Shown in pieces: positions 50,880 through 62,530 of a stretch of DNA of 64,000 bases (its first letter is position 1; every line of letters starts with the position of its first letter). The position numbers and the translations under genes are program-made. The notes under the pieces are model-generated. The model saw nothing but the letters and a program-made list of their open reading frames with translations, did not search any database and was not told where the DNA came from. The stretch comes from Harmothoe impar (taxonomy: Eukaryota > Annelida > Polychaeta > Phyllodocida > Polynoidae): assembly GCA_947462335.1 (NCBI GenBank), contig OX381721.1, forward strand, positions 32,912,303 through 32,976,302, read 5' to 3'.

Positions 50880-52904
50880 GTTGTTGTAAACAAAAAAACA
50901 AAAAAAAAAAAAAAAAAAAAATCAATGAATAGAACGACCCCCTCATTGCTAACAAAGGAACGACTTTTGAATTACACAAATGACCCTCTTTTTGTAGGGG
51001 TTAGCGGTAACTCGACTTGAATTAGAGTATTAGGGAGAGCAAAACGCGACTACACACTGTCTCAGACTGTCGTCTTACGGCCCGGATAACAATAACCCTA
51101 GTTACCTCGGTTACTGTTGCTCAAGAGACGGCGATGGATCTGGTCACGTGGATACTGAAAGAAGGTCTACCTATAACCACCACGCTAGTTTGAACGCGGC
51201 GGGTATGAGTCATCATGGGGCTCTTGACGGGTGGGTCCTCCCCATGCAGCCGTATGTCGAATTTAAGAAATGGCCATGTCACACGTCACTAAGGGAGAAA
51301 ACGTTTTTTGAAAATATTTAGAACCCGAATTTGAGCATTCTGGTACATTTTTAAGGACCCAGACACTGCAAAGCCGAGTACCATCCAAGAGAAAAAAAAA
51401 TTTGGCGAAATGTTTAGGCTTGAAATGGTACTTTTCTGATGCACTCTTTGAACATTTTTTTTTTTTTTCCTCATGTCACTATGGTCCATGGCACATGAGG
51501 GACTCAAGAAATGCCACATGTCCCATGTCACTTAGATGTCCGTGCCCGTGTCGTCGTATCGAATTTTAAGAAAATGCCCATGTCACCATATCGAATTTAG
51601 GGGTCTAGTGACATCAGCATGTCCGGCTATCCTCCACAAATTTAGCTCTAAAATGTTTACTTTTTTTTTTGGGCTGATTTTTCATCATTTTAAAAAACAA
51701 TAGGTTGTTTGAAATGTTTGCTGTTGTAAATAGAAACAAAAACAAAACAAAGCGCATGGTAAGATTATGTCACATTTTCAAGTGGCGGGTCCGCGCGAGG
51801 CTTATTCAGCCTCTTCGTGGATCCGCGACTCCAATGTGATCATATACTAATCACCGGTGTTTACGGTATTATATACTAAGGTATGAGACGGGTCTTACAG
51901 AAAAGGTGTCTAAAGAGCCCTGTGACCTGATTGAAATGACGTCAGCGCCGTCTGCTCGTCAGTGCCCGGCTGTAGCCCGTAGGACATGTTATTCTGCTTT
52001 TCTGGATGTTTTGAAATATTTTGATTTAACTGTTAATACCTGATAACAAGCCTCTGAAGCAGATTTTTGGTCGAGCACCTGTTCTCTACTCTTCCATCGA
52101 TTAGCTGCTTCAGCAAAAAAAAATCGCGCGCGCGGTCTAGTCTATATGACGGAGTCGCTAAAGCTCTGTTTAGAGAGTGGAACTTGACCTTGAGTATAGA
52201 CTCAGTACTAACTGAACGCCCCGCGGGGTCACCCCTCACCACGTGGGAATATGTACAAGCTCTGGTTCTTCACTTTACGGCTTGACTAAAACTGAGACGC
52301 GTCCATGATAAACTCTAGCCTTTTTTTTCCTTTACTAGGATCGAGAGAGAGATTTTAAATGGGGCGGTTATCTAAATAGCGTGGAACTAAAATCAGGCTG
52401 CGGCAGATAGTATCTCTGCGCACCTCAAGACTCAACGTAACTTTCACTCTCCAGCAGAAGTTTAGTTGTGACTAATGATGGGCGGCGACCGTCGTGCACC
52501 GGCGGACATTGGAGAGTGTTGGAGAGCTGAACCTTACAGACATATAAATCAATCGCTTTGGTGGAAATATCTCGCCATAGATTGGAACCAAATACTTATC
52601 TAATGGAATCGTTATCAGTTTTCAGTTTTCTTGCCGTACAAAATTTATTTCCCACTCTTCACGTGGTGATAGCTGAAGGTCGCTCGTCGTAGGTACGTGT
52701 GACCGGAACACCCTTTTTGTTTTTGGCGCGGGTTGACATCAGATTTGTACCGTACTGTCGCGATTAAGAGCTCTGAGGGAGGGCTTTTCAATTCGGTGAA
52801 GTTCTTACTCAGGAGCTATATACAAGCCAGGCGCTGGCGCTTATTCAAAGTCGCGATTTTAGTGCTTGAGAAAAAACATTTGGAGGCTCTTATACTCCGG
52901 CGCT
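50880..52904. other. Left-centre of the Polinton-like element, no gene seen
   Basis: Holds a poly-A tract (50885-50921), several long A or T runs, and near 52050-52110 a pair CTGAAGCAG/CTGCTTCAG 50 bp apart. Short frames on both strands show no recognisable protein features. Confidence 0.5.
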
Positions 52905-52912
52905 TATAAAAG
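52905..52912 (+). promoter_or_regulatory. TATA box upstream of the 117-codon gene
   Basis: TATAAAAG in a GC-richer context, 188 bp before the ATG at 53100. A start about 30 bp downstream would give a 5' leader of about 160 nt. Confidence 0.5.
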
Positions 52913-53099
52913 ACCGGCACGCTTTTCAACACTAGTTGCTTTATCGCGACCGTACGGTATGACTTCGGTGTCAAAAGATCCCAAACTCCAAATAAGGAAG
53001 TGAAACGACGTCGTCTGTCTACCTCGTGCGCGTCATAGCGTCGTCGAAAATAGTGTGACGTCAGCATCTCTCAGGCGGCTAGGAAGTCAGTTCGACAAA

Positions 53100-53453
53100 A
53101 TGGCTCACGGAGTGAACTTCGTGGCCGTTTCTCGATCTATGATCGATGCGGCCGTGGAGAAGGAATTCGTAGCCGTGCAACAGAGAGAGGAGGCGGAGAG
53201 ACAGAACTTCGTGGCCGTTTCTCGATCTATGATCGATGCGGCCGTGGAGAAGCAGTTCTTTGCCTCGCTACAGAGAGAGGAGAGACAGCGGACTGCTGCT
53301 GAAGCAGAGGGTGTGGTGGATGAGCTGATCGAGAACGTCGCTGATCAACTCATCCGCCGGTGCGTGGAGCAGGTCAAGCAGCAAGTCTGCATGGAGGAAG
53401 GACTACCGCCCGCCGTGCTGGAGGAGCTGCTGAAGGACTGCCACGCGTTATGA
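53100..53453 (+). CDS. Orphan 117-residue protein with internal duplication
   Basis: ATG in good context (AAAATGG) after a TATA box. Residues 6-35 and 36-64 are a tandem duplication: both halves share NFVAVSRSMIDAAVEK, with about 48 bp of identical DNA, then diverge. The rest (about 65-117) is helical and charged, with VVDELIENVADQLIRRCVEQ, and ends after two cysteines. No signal peptide, membrane segment or known domain. The 5' frame continues upstream but without support. It is one of only two convincing frames in the element. Alpha-helical self-association is inference. Confidence 0.6.
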   Translation: MAHGVNFVAVSRSMIDAAVEKEFVAVQQREEAERQNFVAVSRSMIDAAVEKQFFASLQREERQRTAAEAEGVVDELIENVADQLIRRCVEQVKQQVCMEEGLPPAVLEELLKDCHAL

Positions 53454-53682
53454 CCACGCCCTCCGCTTCAGCAGCAAGGTCCCTGCGACCCTCTCTCTAC
53501 CAAACGGTCCTTTTAAGGACCAACCACTGATCACAAAAGTTGAAAATCAATCTCAATATAATATACGCATCAGAAAAACCCCTAATACGCTATACACTGA
53601 AACCCTGTTGAGTAGGTAGATCGAGTTGGGCATTTTTTTTAGGAAGAGCAATCAGGTCATCGTGTGGAGATCATCAGGTGTC

Positions 53683-53835
<153 letters not shown>

Positions 53836-54119
53836 TTTATACAAATACAATTATTCATTCCTTTCAGCAAGAAAATTAGCTCAATGTAATCATATGATTT
53901 TAACTGCCCTACTTATCAGAGCCTTGACGCCATCTGACCGCCCCCCTTTTCAGGATCTAAATGGAAATTCACCGCCACCGCTTTTCAGAGTACTGCAGCG
54001 CCATTACCTAATTCTTTTGTATGTGAAAAAAAAACAAAAAAAAAACAGCACTGATAAGGGGTTTAATTAGACAGATAATTGGTTTCTACACTATCAAAAA
54101 AAACAAAAACCCTCAGCGC

Positions 54120-54290
54120 TTTAATGCTAAAGGTGGCAATAGTGCTTTAATGCGCTACACCCTTTGTCGATATGCCAGTGTATGCATGCATGCAGCCCTG
54201 GTGAGGAACTCTGAGTGCCGCATTCATGACTTATGACGACAACGGGCACTGCACATTAAAGCGCTATGCGACTATTAAAGGGTTAGATCC
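54120..54290. mobile_element. MITE-like segment with GCTTTAATG/CATTAAAGC arms
   Basis: Inverted arms around a TGCATGCATGCAGCCCTGG centre. The centre and edge motifs (CATGCAGCCCTG, AACTC, ATTCATG) recur in AT-rich parts of the array, for example near 1135, 31918 and 46790, suggesting a dispersed family. Ends are not defined. Confidence 0.45.
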
Positions 54291-54296
54291 AGTCTT

Positions 54297-55625
54297 GCTA
54301 CAGGCATCCAGAATGCTATACCCAGAGTTGGCGGTCTGGTCCAGACTGCTGTACACAGATTGTAGACGGGATGGCAGGTTGCTGCCAGACTATCCCTCTG
54401 GTACGATATGCGGCTGGCGCGGCCGAGCCTGTCTTATATGATGCTGAGTCTAACTATGTATTAGATACCCTACGAGTAACTGAGAGTATGTCAAAATAAT
54501 CACGGCAAACTGACTGGCGTCTTCATAGGATCATAGGGTGGTTATTATTACATAACTCAGTAACCTTTGGTTATGTGTTAGATAGAGTACACTTGGACAC
54601 GGTTATTCCATATACCCGCTGCCCCACAGGGTCAAGACGAGGTGATTTAAATAATAAGACCCAGACGGGTAAAATAGCCAAAGTCAACAATGACCTGTTT
54701 TTTTTGTTTTTTTTTGGGTTTTTTTTTTTAGCCAATATGGACAAAGAGACACGGGGTGCTGTACACAGGTTGTGGACGGGCTGTTGGGTCACTGCCAGAC
54801 TATCTCCCTGGTCCGATATGCAGCCGGCGTGGCCGAGCCTGTCTTATATGATGCTGAGTCTAACTATGTATTAGATACCCTACGAGTAACTGAGAGTATG
54901 TCAAAATAATCACGGCAAACTGACTGGCGCCTTCATAGGATCATAGGGTGGTTATTATTACATAACTCAGTAACCTTTGGTTATGTGTTAGATAGAGTAC
55001 ACTTGGACACGGTTATTCCATATACCCACTGCCCCACAGGGTCAAGACGAGGTGATTTAAATAATAAGACCCAGACGGGTAAAATAGCCAAAGTCAACAA
55101 TGACCTGTTTTTTTTGTTTTTTTTTAGCCAATATGGACAAAGAGACAAGGGGTGCTGTACACAGGTTGTGGACGGGCTGGTGGGTCACTGCCAGACTATC
55201 TCCCTGGTCCGATATGCAGCCTGCGTGGCCGAGACTGTCTTATATGAGGCTGAGTCTAATTATGTATTAAATGTGCTACGAGTAACTGAGAGTGTGTCAA
55301 AATAATCACGGCAAACTGACTGGCGACCTCATAGGTCAGTTATTATTACATAACTATTATTACATAACTCAGTAACCTTCGGTTATGTGTTAGATAGCGT
55401 GCACTTGGACACGTTTATTCCATGTACCCGCTGCCCCACAGGGTCAACACGAGGTGTTTAAATAATAAGACCCAGACGGGTAAAATAGCCAAGTCAACAA
55501 TGTCCTGTTTTTTTGTTTTTTTTAGCCAATATGGACAAAGAGAAACGGGGTGCTGTACACAGCTTGTGAACGGGGTGGCGGGTCGCTGCCAGACTATCCC
55601 CTGGTCCGATATGCGGTAAATTTTC
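54297..55625 (+). repeat. Tandem repeat of about 400 bp, three to four units
   Basis: Units bounded by CACGGCAAACTGACTGGCG at 54501, 54911 and 55307 (410 and 396 bp), with partial units at both sides. Each has GTACACTTGGACACG, a T-rich tract ending TTTTAG, then CCAATATGGACAAAGAGA and a segment ending GAGTATGTCAAAATAA. The T-tract plus AG looks like a splice acceptor, and the following segment stays open in one frame in two units, ending in an RVTES(M/V)SK tail. Coding status is undecided. Confidence 0.7.
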
Positions 55626-55811
55626 TGCACCGTGTGACAACGACCGATCAGCTACCAACCTATTTTTGGTTATTTTTCTATTCAGTTTTTGATCAGCGCA
55701 CTTTATTAGCGTGGTTTTTTTTTTAAATTTTTTTTAATCATAAATAATATGTAGACTTGGAAAAAAAAAGAGAACTGACATGTCGCTGTTTTGTCACTAA
55801 ACCCAAAGACC

Positions 55812-56073
55812 CACCCACCCCGTAGGAAGGGGAGACGTTTGTGAACGTTCCCTTAGGTCTCTATTCTTTATTTATTGTGTGGCCCCTAAAGAGGGGCCAA
55901 CCAACTGACACTGTCAGTTGGTTAGTAGATGCTACTCAACATGGGCGTAATTAATTACACCTAGTGTTGAGAAACAACATGCCTGAGCTCAAAAGGCCCC
56001 CGTTGAGTGGGGGCCCTTGTGGCACAACGAGTTGGTTCGTTTTTCAGATTGCCGACTCGGCGAGAGTTTCTGC
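55812..56073 (+). ncRNA. Cluster of consecutive strong hairpins
   Basis: In order: GGCCCCT-AAAG-AGGGGCC (55881-55898); AACCAACTGACA with its complement (55899-55923); CTCAACA to TGTTGAG (55935-55971) enclosing a second stem GGCGTAA/TTACACC; AAGGCCCCC-GTTGAGT-GGGGGCC (55993-56015); GCCGA-C-TCGGC (56051-56061). A weaker stem lies at 55830-55853. Perfect pairing in so many adjacent stems is unlikely by chance and fits a structured RNA. No match to a known RNA class comes to mind, and the strand is uncertain because most stems are symmetric. Confidence 0.5.
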
Positions 56074-56879
56074 CTATGTATCTTTTATAAAGCCTTAGAT
56101 ATGGTGTGGTATTTTTCATCTCGCTATAGTTTAGTTGGTATTCAAAGAAACTGCCTCATTTCTATCAGAAATACACAATATTGAATTGTTTTTTATATTT
56201 TAATATATTCAGAAGCACACTTTGTTGCCTATATAGCTCATTATGCGTTGAAATGTTCGCGAGCATCGTAGGAATGTACAAATCCCCTATTGTGGCGCCA
56301 TCTGACGAAAGAGCAAGGAACTATACGTGACCTGAACCCCGCCCTCAGCGCGTTCGTTATTCGCATCTTTGACAGCGACTAAGAGACGCTCAAACTGTCT
56401 CTTATTTAGTTTGAACTTATCACAAATTTGTCTTTGATAGGTCGTAGATCGACTTCTGACTTTTTAGTTAGAATAAAAAACAAGTGACGCCGCCACAGAC
56501 CCGCGCATTAACGCGCTCCGCCGTCTTCAGAGGGCCGAGTCTATAGTACAGTAGATTCTACTGTGTACTTACACTAACAGTGCTACATATACATACCTGA
56601 GTCATAAGTGGGTTTTTTTTAGTTGTTTTTTAGGGGAAAAAAGTGATCTACTCACCCAAACCGCTATTAGTAGGTAACCTGTATGACCCATGCCGCAAAC
56701 ATCTGCCTCGTGACTGATAGTGTACCGGTGGTGAAGTGCTGTTGCAAGAACAATTGAGGCTCTTTATATAGCTGAGAGAGCGAATGGCCTAATCTTGTTT
56801 TCACCTTGAGCCCCACCCTATTCCAGAGAGGGTATCAAAAATCGCATGTACACGTATATGGGCTTATAGCTGGTGAATA

Positions 56880-57380
56880 GATAAGGCGGGGCACCTGTGT
56901 ATACTAAGACTCCAGGGGGCGTTTTAACGACAGGTGTGACGCGCCAGCCCGTGGAGGGAGCTTTTTTGTTTTTCACTTAGAGAGCGTATACAAAGCCTAC
57001 AGGGGGTGATTAACGCCAGGTGTGACGCGCCAGCTAGTGGCCGGATCACCTCATCTTCTAAGCTTTTGTTTTCACCTAGAGAGGGGATCGAGAGTGTATA
57101 CAAAAAACTACAGGGGTGTTTAACGCGGCCAGCTGCCTACATGCTATAGTCTAAGCCTGTTTTCAGCTAGAGAGGGATCTACATCACCTAAGCTCTTTCC
57201 ACCCTTAAATCGATCTGATAATTACCATAAAGAAGAGTAATGCGCGTTACATGTCTATGGGCTTATAGCTGAGTAAGAGCTTAAGATGCTAGTCAACTGT
57301 GTATGCAAAAAAAAAAAAACTACAGGGGGTGTCTAAAGTCGATTGTCATGCGTCAGCGGGCGGACAGAAGTCTGCCACTC
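56880..57380 (+). repeat. Diverged tandem repeat of about 100-150 bp
   Basis: Four copies of a unit with GTGTATAC, CTACAGGGGGTG, TTTAACGCCAGGTG and TGACGCGCCAGC, near 56900, 56985, 57095 and 57300, joined by TTTTCACYTAGAGAG spacers. No open frame is shared. Confidence 0.65.
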
Positions 57381-57668
57381 TAGCTGTGACTACAAGCGCG
57401 TGCGTGTGGTAGACAGCTTAAATCAAACACGAGTTAAGCTCCTTATAGCTTCCTACTGTCTGCGGATTCGAGTCTTTTGTTTTTTTCATGTATTTCCTCG
57501 GAGGGTCGAACAGGATTAAAGATGTAACGAACCCGCGCCTACACAGGTAGACAGCCGGTCGCCTTCCTAGTGAGAGTTTTCCTCCTGAGTTAAGAAGCTT
57601 ATCTCGGAGCCTAGTACATAAGCGAGAGTGAAACATGAGTCCCACACACTTCTTCAACCACCTTCAGC

Positions 57669-59075
57669 ATGGCGTCATCAGGAATCACTCTACGTTCTAC
57701 CGAATGTGAGCAATCCCAACACTACTACAGAGCCGCGACAACACCACATGAGGAGACGTCCATGTTTACTGATGAGTCAACAAGTAGCAAGGTGGAGGTT
57801 GGTTTTTATCAAGATTCGTACGGGTGGCTGGAAAGTGTGAGGGCTACTTCTGCAGCTAATGCTGCTGCTCGTGCAAAACGTGAAGCTCGTAAGGTGGAAG
57901 TTGGTTTTTATCAAGATTCGTACGGGTGGCTGGAAAGTGTGAGGGCTACTTCTGCAGCTAATGCTGCTGCTCGTGCAAAACGTGAAGCTCGTATCGCTGT
58001 TCGTGCTACACATGCAGCATACGAAGTTGCCAATGCTGCTAACAACGTTGCTGTTACTCTCGCCGCTGCTGCTCGTGCTGCTAATCTTTTTGCTACTGTT
58101 TCCGCTCTTGCTAACGATGCTGCTGCTACTGATGCTGCAACGTCTGCTAAAAGTGCCGCTGTTGCGGCTGCTGCTAGGGCTAATGCTATTAATGCTTGTA
58201 CAGCTGCTAAACAAATAGTCTGTTTTGCTTCTGCTAGTCGCAGTGTCGCTGTTACGGCTATAGCTGATGCCCATGATGCTAAGTTACGGGCTTTTGCTTT
58301 TGCTGAAGCTGCTGTTGATGCTCAAACTGTTGCTGCTGCTGCTGCTACTGCTGCTGATGAGGCTGCTGCTGCCGCTGCTGCTGCTGCTGAAGATGCTGCT
58401 GCTGCTGCGGCTGATGCTCTAGACACCTATGACGCTGCTGCTCTAGACACCTATGACGCTGCTGCTGCTGAAGATACTGCTGCCGCTGCTGCTACTGCTG
58501 CTGCTGCTGCTGAAGATGCTGCTGCCGCTGCTCTAGACACCTATGACGCGGCTGCTGCTGCTTTTGCTGAAGATACTGTTGATGCTGCTGCTGCTACTGC
58601 TGCTGCCGCTGCTGCTACTGCTGCTGCCACTGCTCTAGACACCTATGACGCGGCTGCTGCTGCTTTTGCTGAAGATACTGTTGATGCTGCTGCTGCTACT
58701 GCTGCTGCCGCTGCTGCTACTGCTGCTGCCACTGCTCTAGACACCTATGACGCTCCTGCTACTCCTGCTCTAGACACCTATGATGCCACTGCTCTAGACA
58801 CCTATGACGCTCCTGCTACTCCTGCTCTAGACACCTATGATGCTGCTGCTGCTGCTGCTGCCACTGCTCTAGACACCTATGACACTCCTGCTACTCCTGC
58901 TCTAGACACCTATGATGCTGCTGCTGCTGCTGCTGCTGCTGCTGAAGATGCTGCTGCTGCTGCTGCACTAGTCATCTATGACGTGGCTACTGCTCTAGAC
59001 ACTTATGACGCGGCTGCTGCTGCTGCTGCTGCTGAAGATGCTGCTGCTGCTGCTGCTCTAGACACCTATGACTGA
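57669..59075 (+). CDS. Alanine-rich orphan protein with LDTYD repeats
   Basis: 468 residues from an ATG in good context to a TGA beside the right inverted repeat. Residues 1-40 are unique. Then a 34-residue segment (KVEVGFYQDSYGWLESVRAT and on to KREAR) is present twice, in 102-bp tandem copies that differ at one base. A long helix-prone Ala/Val/Arg region follows to about 245. The rest consists of poly-Ala runs coded mainly by GCT, punctuated by twelve LDTYD motifs and some AEDA units. Cysteine is nearly absent and no domain is recognised. A structural, phase-separating or histone-like role would be speculation. Simple-repeat expansion explains much of the C-terminal half, so coding is likely but not certain. 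Confidence 0.6.
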   Translation: MASSGITLRSTECEQSQHYYRAATTPHEETSMFTDESTSSKVEVGFYQDSYGWLESVRATSAANAAARAKREARKVEVGFYQDSYGWLESVRATSAANAAARAKREARIAVRATHAAYEVANAANNVAVTLAAAARAANLFATVSALANDAAATDAATSAKSAAVAAAARANAINACTAAKQIVCFASASRSVAVTAIADAHDAKLRAFAFAEAAVDAQTVAAAAATAADEAAAAAAAAAEDAAAAAADALDTYDAAALDTYDAAAAEDTAAAAATAAAAAEDAAAAALDTYDAAAAAFAEDTVDAAAATAAAAAATAAATALDTYDAAAAAFAEDTVDAAAATAAAAAATAAATALDTYDAPATPALDTYDATALDTYDAPATPALDTYDAAAAAAATALDTYDTPATPALDTYDAAAAAAAAAEDAAAAAALVIYDVATALDTYDAAAAAAAAEDAAAAAALDTYD

Positions 59076-59214
59076 AAACATAGTAGGCGTTATTTACAAA
59101 CACTGCTGTTACCTATGCCTAAACTTAGTAGGTCTTATTTACAAACAAGAGAGCCACGTGGTGTTGTTTACAAACAAAGATAGTCACGTGATGTTGTTGT
59201 GGTCTATCATGTCA

Positions 59215-59590
59215 ATGAAGGGGTCGCGTGATCAAGGGGGCGCGGTCTATTATGCAAATGAGGGGGTCGCGTGACCAAATGGCGACCTCTGATTGACTGG
59301 TGATCAAGAGGGCGTGGCTTATTATGCAAATGAAAGGGTCACGTGATCAAGGGGGTGTGGCCTATTATGCAAATGAGGGGTCACGTGACCAAATGGAAGC
59401 CTCTGATTGGCTGGTGATCAAGGGGGCGTGGCCTATTACGTAATTATGCAAATGAGGGGGCGTGGCCTATTACGTAATTATGCAAATGAGGGGGTCACGT
59501 GACCAAATGGAGGCCTCTGATTGGCTGCATGTCGATTGAGTAATAAACAGTACCTAACTATAGTCCCGTTCCGATACATACTATACTACT
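59215..59590 (-). repeat. Right terminal inverted repeat
   Basis: Complement of the left repeat, with ATGCAAAT octamers, TCACGTGA E-boxes, TGATTGG boxes and GGGGCGTGG sites; related sites extend left to about 59140. An AATAAA signal (59542-59547) faces outward and could end transcripts from inside the element. Confidence 0.9.
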
Positions 59591-59596
59591 CTCATG
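59591..59596 (+). repeat. Target duplication, right (CTCATG)
   Basis: Matches 49859-49864. Confidence 0.9.
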
Positions 59597-59814
59597 TTCT
59601 ACTGGGTTTTTTTCCAGATCTGTTTTTTTTCCATGGGTTATTTGTTCCTTTTTGTCTTAACATCTCAATCACCCCTATTTTTGGAAGTTATTTTCTCAAA
59701 TGTGTCAGTATATAATTTGTTTGTATATTATCTAATCAGAAAATTTATCGAAGTACAACCAAGCATTTCCCACTTGTCATTACTAAGAGAATGGCCACAG
59801 TGTAGTTCAGCCTG

Positions 59815-60015
59815 TCTACATCAACATGCTGGGATATACATGAGTGACCAGTAGCTTATCTTGTCCCTGTCACCATAAATATAAACACCCTATAAATGAG
59901 ATCCCACACCATCAGCCAGACACAGAGATACATCTCCACAAAACCAGCATCAATGTCCGTATACGGGTGCTTGATTATACCTCCCTGGGTCCCAAGTAAA
60001 ATAGGATTCATTCTG
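59815..60015 (+). promoter_or_regulatory. Block E, copy 4: TATA/initiator-like core
   Basis: ACCCTATAAATGAGATCCC and CATCAGCCAGACACAGAG, with CGGGTGCTTGATTATACC as in copy 3. Confidence 0.45.
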
Positions 60016-60379
60016 TCCAATATATTGTAATTGAATATACTTAGAATTACACACTTTATCATCTGCTCCACCGCCTGGTTTATGGTGTAAGTATCATTCT
60101 CCTGCTTCATAAAGTTCTTGAAGAGGGTAGTTGAGTGGGCCATAGTCACCCATCCAACTCTGTGTACTAAATAAGATACAAAAAAAAGCCACAAAAACAT
60201 GTAGACCCAAGATCAGTCCCTGGTCGTCAAACACTGCCAGTCGGTGGTAGTGGGATGTAAAACACAATATACTGCTGGATATACTGAATCTAGCTGAGCC
60301 AAGCGAGGCCACTGACTGTGAAGTTGTGATGTACTATATTAGGCCAAGAAAAGAAATTATTGTGTTCCGGTAACATGGC

Positions 60380-60565
60380 CCCAAAAAAATGGAGTAGCTA
60401 GGTCGCTTTTTTTTTTTTTTACCAAATATTTTTGGGGTGATTTGGTAAATTTCGTCCATTTTACAGATATTTGGTCAAATTTAGGCACTAAAACACACAT
60501 TTTCCCAAAAGAAATTCCCAAAAAACTTTAGGGCCGGGCCAAAAAAATAGGGTAGGTCGGGATAC
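60380..60565. mobile_element. MITE remnant with GTAGGTCGG-type edges
   Basis: Direct related edges CCAAAAAAATGGAGTAGC and CCAAAAAAATAGGGTAGG around an AT-rich centre with several TTTGGT/ACCAAA pairs. Similar GGGTAGGTCGG motifs occur near 21680 and 48920, pointing to a dispersed family. Confidence 0.4.
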
Positions 60566-62083
60566 CGAAACACTACAATTCTTTTTTAGGCCTTAGTAGT
60601 GTCTATTAGACTATCATTTAAGCTAGGCTCATCACCCTATGGACCCCATCCCCCTATCTCAGATGCGGTTTCACAACAGCCATTAGAGCAGGTGGCTCTC
60701 CTGCTTCTCCCTGTAACCCTTGTATACTGACCACAGTTTTATGACCCAGGTCGGTGCCCCAAAAGGAAGGGGGCCACCCTTCTTCTATAGGTGCCAATCG
60801 GCCTCTAATATAACTACAACCACCAATGACTTAAGCACAGGACCACGTATGATGAACTCATTAGGCAGACACTTTGTTCGCCTACAAAGAGGCCCATGTC
60901 CACTTGCATATATAAGGCCGTTTTTCGTCCGTCAAAACGTGAATTTGAATACAAATATGAAATATATGTTTTGTGTCCCTGTGGACACAGCTGGACGACA
61001 AAATTCTCAAATACAAAAGTGAAATAGCAATCTGCAGGAGTCCAAAACGGACGACAAAACTGGGCATTTGAATATCCAACATGTTTGATTTCTAGTGCAG
61101 AAATTGGGCGATATGCTCTTTATTCTATTATAATAACTCGTCCATGTTTGCCCTGGGCAGTCTGGGCAGCAATTTATAATGCCTAGTGGACACAGCATAC
61201 GTGACATACGTGCAGTTATAGTTGAATATATCTACAAAATATATTCCCAGATATGTACATATTGCTGGACGTCAAAACGGCCATATATTCCACTTTCCTT
61301 GTCGTATAGTGGACACAGGCCTATTAAGGTCTAACATACAATGATGATGAAAACATATAAATAGAAAGCATTCACAAATGATGTCAGTTATATTTTTCTT
61401 GACCCTCCTGTCAGTAACTATAGTATACACTTCATTATAAGACTGTTAAGCCCAGCTCACAATTCCTTGCCAATACCCCACACTTGAACGCTTGACGTCA
61501 TTTGTCATTTAGTTCCCTCAAGTTCTGTGAATACTAGCATATTTTATAGTTCAGATCACAGCTTTATTTTATCCATCAACTCCTCTGTTAAAAAGGTGGG
61601 GACAATAAACACGTTATTGCTAGAACCAGATGAATGAGAAAGAAAGAAGAATGACACAGTGCTATATATATAAAAAGACATAAAATGTGTTGTTCTCGCT
61701 CCACTTCAATTTCTCATTTGTGATTGATATGGTGCAATGTCAATGTGAATTTAGCTTGTGCATACATGGACACCATATCTTCAAATTCACAATCATCTCC
61801 CTGTCGTTTAGTGCCTACTGATTTCTGGGTTAAAATGACATGGTCTGATTTTTCACATATTTAAATCCTACTCAAATGTGCTGAAGATGCTAATACAATA
61901 TCATATTTGAAGGATGAGGAACAATAGAATGTACCTTATGTCCAATGAAATTACCCCCATGGATGTAAGTAAAAATTAAAATCATTAAAAACTATTCATA
62001 CATTCATTGATATAGACTCCTACAGAAGGTATATAAGTGGCAAATGGAGGAAATGACCCTACTATAGTACAATATTTCCACTG

Positions 62084-62262
62084 TAGTGTCACTGCGTGTT
62101 ATTCTGTGGTGTCACTGTCTATTACTGTGTGTCACTTTCTGTCACTGTGTGTCACATTGTGTAAAAGTCTGCCACTTTCAGTCAATGTGTGTCAATGTGT
62201 GTCACTTTCTGTCAAAGTCTGCCACTGTGTATCATTGTGCAGTGTCATAGTCTTTAACAGTA
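62084..62262. repeat. Degenerate GTGTCACT minisatellite
   Basis: Imperfect units of GTGTCACTTTCTGTCA and AGTCTGCCACT type, in the same position before block H as the larger array at 42040. Confidence 0.8.
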
Positions 62263-62279
62263 TGCCATTCTGTCAGCTG

Positions 62280-62530
62280 GTATCATGTTTGTCAGCCTCA
62301 CATTCTGAATAAATCATGCTGTTGCATGACTTCCTCTATCAGCCACCAAGTGTCCACAGTGTATACAGCCAGATAGGGCTGTGGGTGGGGTGATGTGACA
62401 AACCCTCCTACTACCATCTAGTGACCAATGATAGCAAAGTGGGCGTTTAGTGAAATTTATGCATGACTATCGAATTATTTGTAGATTTGGACTTCCTGCA
62501 TATAGACATGTCATACCACTGCACTATGTC
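62280..62530 (+). repeat. Block H, copy 4
   Basis: CACATTCTGAATAAATCATG, CAGATAGGGCTGTGGGTG and ATAGACATGTCATACCAC, matching copy 3. Confidence 0.8.

Noticed and set aside
57777..58274. Serine-rich minus-strand frame
   Set aside because: Antisense of the GCT-rich alanine codons.
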